From CAZTGB01 sp964612965 (GTDB lineage: Bacteria; Patescibacteriota; Microgenomatia; UBA8517): DNA of 64,000 nt. Shown here in pieces: positions 60,443 through 64,000 of the stretch (position 1 is its first letter; every line of letters begins with the position of its first letter). The DNA lies in the NCBI GenBank assembly GCA_964612965.1, contig CAZTGB010000004.1, positions 1 through 64,000 on the forward strand, given 5' to 3'. The notes under the pieces were generated by a model. It saw only the letters and a program-made list of their open reading frames with translations, had not been told where the DNA came from and did no database searches. The translations under genes and the position numbers were made by a program.

Positions 60443-62425
60443 CATCTTAGGCCAAACTTCAAAAATTAAATCAACCGTATAACTCCCCTTCTTATCAACC
60501 GCCCACCCATTAGCATAACCATATGCAACAAAATGATTATCGATAGAATCATTATTAATGGTTGCCGACCACAATGAGCCAAAAGAATCCTTAAGTATCA
60601 TTTTAAAGGGTTCTTTTGCATTAATTATATTAACAATGTAGCGCCCTGAATTGACCTTTTTATAACTATATTTTGCTTCACCTTCAATAACAATATGGCT
60701 GTTTGGAACAAAATTTGTATTAGTATAAATATCCAAAAATCCTATAGACTTCAAGAACTTAACAGATGGATATCTTTTTAATGTTTCCTTAACTTCAGCT
60801 GAACTACTTGCGTTACTATAACTTGGATCCAACTCATTATGAAGCACTAAGTATTCAATATCTGTTTCAGATAAAAGTGTATCTATTTCTTTTCTTTGGA
60901 TAAAGGCATTATATATCTCCATATATTTATCATCTGCATACTTATAACGAACAGTATTTGATATGGTTGACTTCGAAAACAAAATATCACTTGGCTCAAG
61001 TCCGTAATACGCAGAATTTCCCCAATCGTATCTGACCCCCTCCCCTGGAATAATAGGCAAGGATAATATCCTTCCTCCATAACTGATATTATTTAAATAA
61101 GTATTTGCTAAGTTGTAGTCATTTGGAATAAAAACTCTTGCCTGAGGCGAAAAGGGCCCACTTTTCCACATTGGCCAAACTAAAACCCCAAAAAAAAGTG
61201 GGATAAACAAAACTGTCAAAATAAATTTCCAAATTCTTGAGGATTGTTGGAGTATAAATTTAAAACCATAAGCAAAAAATATTGAATACATCATTAACCA
61301 TACAGTTCCAAATTTTTCATACGAACTTCGAAATACCCTTGCTAAGGGAATATATTCAAACAAAAAACTAAAGATGGCAACTCCAAACGGCGGATTTGTA
61401 CCTTTACAAATAAAAAATCCAACGATTACAAGAACTACTAAATATTTATATTCCTTTAAAACTTTAGCCTTAATAAAACCTAAAGCCGATATACCCAAGA
61501 TCATCATACTGATCAGGTATGAAAATGTTGACTTATAAAAATTTCCCCAATAATCCAATCTTTCAAAAAAGAATTTATGTCTTAAAAGTAAGACATTCTC
61601 CATTGTCGAGTCGACACTAACCCCAACCAAACTTGCCAAATCATACTTCCAATCATGAATATTCGAGATCACTGAATCTTGGAGTTTAATATAAGGATAA
61701 ATCCACCATATGTTAAAAATTATCCAGGCTGTAATGCCCAAAATAGTTCTCAATACAACAAGCTTTTTGGTCTTAGAATCCTCGTATTTTGAAATCGTTT
61801 TGAAAAATGAAAACAAAACCGCCATTAACCAAAACGCAAACATAAAGGCAGGATGAGAAAAAGCGGATGAAACAAAAAGAGAAAATACTAAAAAGATAAA
61901 TATATGTAAACGTTTTCCATTTTCAATCCAATTCATCCAAAAATAAAGAAACAGCGGGAAACATGCCCACGTAAAAAAACCAGCAATTATAAATCTCGCC
62001 CAAATTTGAGATTGCGCGTACAAATTTAATATATAAAACCCAGCAGCCAGTAAAGCCACAAATCTATCTTTACCCTCAAATAAGTGTTTAGCCAGTAAGT
62101 ACATACCAACCCCACCCACAAATATTAAAATTCCAAAAATAATTGCTTGTGTCAAAACGGGATCAAATAAATTATTTAGCAAGTTGGCTAAAAGATAAAA
62201 GGGCAGCCTTGGTAACCAAAAAGGGCTCGAGTAACCCAACCCAAGATCTATCCACCCAAACTTATAAACATTTAATGTCTTGTCTGCATTCCAAATGGAC
62301 AAATTCGTTTCACCGCCCGCTATATAACTTCCATCCTTAAACCAAAAGAAGACAATTAATAAAGACACGGCGAATAAGAAAATTATCGCAAATTTATCTT
62401 TTTTTAAAAAAAGGTTTTTAGCCAT
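60434..62425 (-). CDS. large YfhO/GT-C-like membrane protein (paralogue 3)
   Basis: About 663 aa, the shortest of the three: around twelve membrane helices with FFICKGTNPPFGVAIFSFL and RVFRSSYEKFGTVWL, then a small extracellular part and a C-terminal segment (SFGSLWSATINND, YGYANGWAV, YTVDLIFEVWPK) like the YfhO ending, but without a final helix. The ATG at 62425 is preferred to an in-frame TTG at 62452. It overlaps the GT2 gene upstream by 8 nt. Confidence 0.75.
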   Translation of the reverse strand: MAKNLFLKKDKFAIIFLFAVSLLIVFFWFKDGSYIAGGETNLSIWNADKTLNVYKFGWIDLGLGYSSPFWLPRLPFYLLANLLNNLFDPVLTQAIIFGILIFVGGVGMYLLAKHLFEGKDRFVALLAAGFYILNLYAQSQIWARFIIAGFFTWACFPLFLYFWMNWIENGKRLHIFIFLVFSLFVSSAFSHPAFMFAFWLMAVLFSFFKTISKYEDSKTKKLVVLRTILGITAWIIFNIWWIYPYIKLQDSVISNIHDWKYDLASLVGVSVDSTMENVLLLRHKFFFERLDYWGNFYKSTFSYLISMMILGISALGFIKAKVLKEYKYLVVLVIVGFFICKGTNPPFGVAIFSFLFEYIPLARVFRSSYEKFGTVWLMMYSIFFAYGFKFILQQSSRIWKFILTVLFIPLFFGVLVWPMWKSGPFSPQARVFIPNDYNLANTYLNNISYGGRILSLPIIPGEGVRYDWGNSAYYGLEPSDILFSKSTISNTVRYKYADDKYMEIYNAFIQRKEIDTLLSETDIEYLVLHNELDPSYSNASSSAEVKETLKRYPSVKFLKSIGFLDIYTNTNFVPNSHIVIEGEAKYSYKKVNSGRYIVNIINAKEPFKMILKDSFGSLWSATINNDSIDNHFVAYGYANGWAVDKKGSYTVDLIFEVWPKMSF

Positions 62426-63431
62426 GTTTAAAAATGTTCGAAAGCGAGTCAAAAATCATTTTCCTTCCTGTTTTATTACTCAAAAAACTCCAGAGTAGAG
62501 TATCAGTAACTGAAATTACCACCAATGGTTCTGTAAGCAAAACCCAGTCTCTATGTTTCAAAAAACGAAAAAGACCGCGGACTAAAGCGGGGATTAGAAG
62601 ATTTGCATAAATTATAAATAGAGCCATCCTTATAACCTCCCATTTATTCTTTGTATTTAAAATGGTGTAGTGGTACTTCCCATACTCAGGGAAAAAATGC
62701 ATTCCCAAGTTTCTTGTCCTCTTTTGAAGTAAATGTTTAAAGTTCTTTACATGATAATGATAATATCCGGGTTCTAAAACATATCCAAAATAAGGATAAC
62801 CAGATCTAACGCAATTAATTATAAAGTCGTGATCAAAATAATTTTTTGTTGTCCAATTTGGTGTTTTCTTTAAGTACTTCATCCTATAAAACATACGTGC
62901 GGCTGGAGGGATTTTCCCATCTTGAAACTTGCAAACAATATAATCCTTCTTTTTTTCAATAAAAGATTTTTCAACTGGCAAAAAAAGATATTCTAGAAGT
63001 GGGTCGCATTGAGAATAATGATATGAGAGATAACGACAAACCCAATGCATATCATTTTTTGGATATTCTTTTGTAAAAGTTGCTACAAGCCTACTATCTT
63101 CAAGGAGTGGCTTAATCATTTCCTTTATAAAGTTTTTGTTCCTTAGAACAATGTCTTGTTCTAAATAAAACACATACTCACCTTTCACTTTATGAAGTCC
63201 TCTCACCCAATTTGAATACAAATCACCCTCAGGATGAACAAAAACTCTGGTCTTGAATTGTCGAGCTATTTTTACACTTTCATCTTTCGAACCATTATCA
63301 ACAACCACTGTATCAATTAACTTTTTGGGATAATCTTGTCTTTTAACTGACACCAAACATTTCCTAACGCCATCACCACCATTAAAAGTAAGAAGGATAA
63401 ATGAAATTTTTGGCCATTTAAACTTTTGCAT
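62418..63431 (-). CDS. GT2 family glycosyltransferase
   Basis: A 337-aa GT-A enzyme: LTFNGGDGVRKCLVSV, VDNGSKDESVKIA, YLEQDIVLRN (metal site), and a C-terminal part with HDFIINCVRSGYPYFGYV and HLLQKRTRNLGMHFFP, then a membrane helix (about 268-290). It overlaps the RmlD-like gene upstream by 14 nt, so the two are co-transcribed. Confidence 0.9.
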   Translation of the reverse strand: MQKFKWPKISFILLTFNGGDGVRKCLVSVKRQDYPKKLIDTVVVDNGSKDESVKIARQFKTRVFVHPEGDLYSNWVRGLHKVKGEYVFYLEQDIVLRNKNFIKEMIKPLLEDSRLVATFTKEYPKNDMHWVCRYLSYHYSQCDPLLEYLFLPVEKSFIEKKKDYIVCKFQDGKIPPAARMFYRMKYLKKTPNWTTKNYFDHDFIINCVRSGYPYFGYVLEPGYYHYHVKNFKHLLQKRTRNLGMHFFPEYGKYHYTILNTKNKWEVIRMALFIIYANLLIPALVRGLFRFLKHRDWVLLTEPLVVISVTDTLLWSFLSNKTGRKMIFDSLSNIFKHG

Positions 63432-64000
63432 GTTTTATGAAATTATCAACTATTTTTTGCCAGGAAGGAAATTTAATTCCTAATTTTTTCTGTGTATATT
63501 CACTTTTAAGACCACCATACTTCGGATATCTGTTTGGGTAGGCACGGAGGTATTCTTCTATACTAATTTTCTTCACCTTCCCTTTGGTTTTTCTTGCTTT
63601 ATATATCAACTGCTCCGCTAAGTCATGTGGTGTGAGTAAATTTGTACTTGCTACATGAAACACTCCTCGCATTTTATTCTTAATCAGTGCAATAAGCGAC
63701 CTGTTAACATCTGGTAGATAGCTCAGTGTAATAAATTGATCATCAAAAAGTGGGTACAACTTTTTATTATCAAAAAGCCAAAGTATTTTTCCAAGATAAT
63801 CAAGATTTGGATCGTAAATTGGTTTTGTTACATTTCCGATCCTGACAATAGCTCCTCCGTCATATGAACCGACAATGTCTTCTGCTAATAATTTTGTCCA
63901 ACCATACCAAGAAAGCTTGCTTGAACTTCTCTTTGGTTTGTGAAGTTCATGATATGGACCCTTATCCTTTATGCGACCAGAAAAAACCATATCTGTAGAT
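63418..64000 (-). CDS. NAD(P)-dependent sugar reductase/epimerase, RmlD-like, partial
   Basis: C-terminal part of an extended short-chain dehydrogenase; the 5' end lies beyond the window (the frame is open to 64000, reading S-T-D-M-V-F-S-G). STDMVFSG, then SWYGWTKLLAED with the catalytic Tyr and Lys, and GNVTKPI are RmlD-like. Typical RmlD proteins make dTDP-L-rhamnose, but the substrate cannot be fixed from this half. Confidence 0.85.
   Translation of the reverse strand, partial: STDMVFSGRIKDKGPYHELHKPKRSSSKLSWYGWTKLLAEDIVGSYDGGAIVRIGNVTKPIYDPNLDYLGKILWLFDNKKLYPLFDDQFITLSYLPDVNRSLIALIKNKMRGVFHVASTNLLTPHDLAEQLIYKARKTKGKVKKISIEEYLRAYPNRYPKYGGLKSEYTQKKLGIKFPSWQKIVDNFIKHAKV

Noticed and set aside
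21480..64000. Mobile element carrying the polysaccharide island
   Set aside because: No transposase, integrase, flanking tRNA or terminal repeats were seen; horizontal origin remains possible but unsupported here.

Overview
The window looks like a piece of a Candidate Phyla Radiation (CPR/Patescibacteria) genome, most likely Microgenomates-like. This is an inference from gene content and compact style, since there is no rRNA or tRNA here to anchor it. Coding is dense and AT-rich. TGA is used as a stop (for example at 12716), so the code is standard. Within operons, genes often overlap by a 4-nt ATGA. Many first genes of operons have a -10 box only 5-10 nt before the start codon, which suggests leaderless mRNAs. 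Five runs of N show that this is a scaffold.

1-9130, division and cell wall (dcw) block on the minus strand. In transcription order it holds mraZ, rsmH, an ftsL-like gene, ftsI, a histidine phosphatase, murE, an NlpC/P60-like gene, murF (frameshifted, with a gap) and ddl. A second NlpC/P60-like gene faces the first one from the plus strand. Upstream of mraZ lie a good sigma-70 promoter and three TGG repeats at 10-bp spacing, a candidate MraZ operator.

9100-21440, housekeeping and envelope genes: glyS, a small membrane-anchored protein, tspO, an LCP-family glycopolymer transferase on the plus strand, a PIG-L deacetylase, msrB, a 3'-5' exonuclease-like protein, YibE/F, a zinc-type ABC importer (znuB, znuC, znuA) led by a Fur/Zur regulator, a short recO, a small repeat protein and a DUF4012 protein. 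The zur promoter has a perfect 17-bp palindrome filling its -35/-10 spacer.

21480-64000, a surface-polysaccharide island of about 42 kb. It holds an initiating sugar-phosphate transferase, manC, many GT2 and GT4 glycosyltransferases, several multi-membrane GT-C-like proteins, an O-antigen-ligase-like protein, a Wzx-like flippase, an acyltransferase, an asparagine-synthase-like amidotransferase, a cupin, several SAM methyltransferases (including a sugar C-methyltransferase type and FkbM) and, cut by the right edge, an RmlD-like reductase. Together they could start, build, decorate, flip and polymerise a lipid-linked polymer. The LCP protein at 11664 is a candidate for attaching it to peptidoglycan.

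The most unusual items are: a run of three tiny overlapping membrane-protein genes (33985-34378); a lone 92-aa gene with its own promoter, Shine-Dalgarno and a 16-bp perfect hairpin (55974-56392); a short hairpin repeat (TAAGCAAAGCTTG) scattered between genes and twice inside one; a duplicated promoter (46854-46899); a probable GT2-methyltransferase fusion; and three large paralogous YfhO/GT-C-like proteins, one of them split by an assembly gap.
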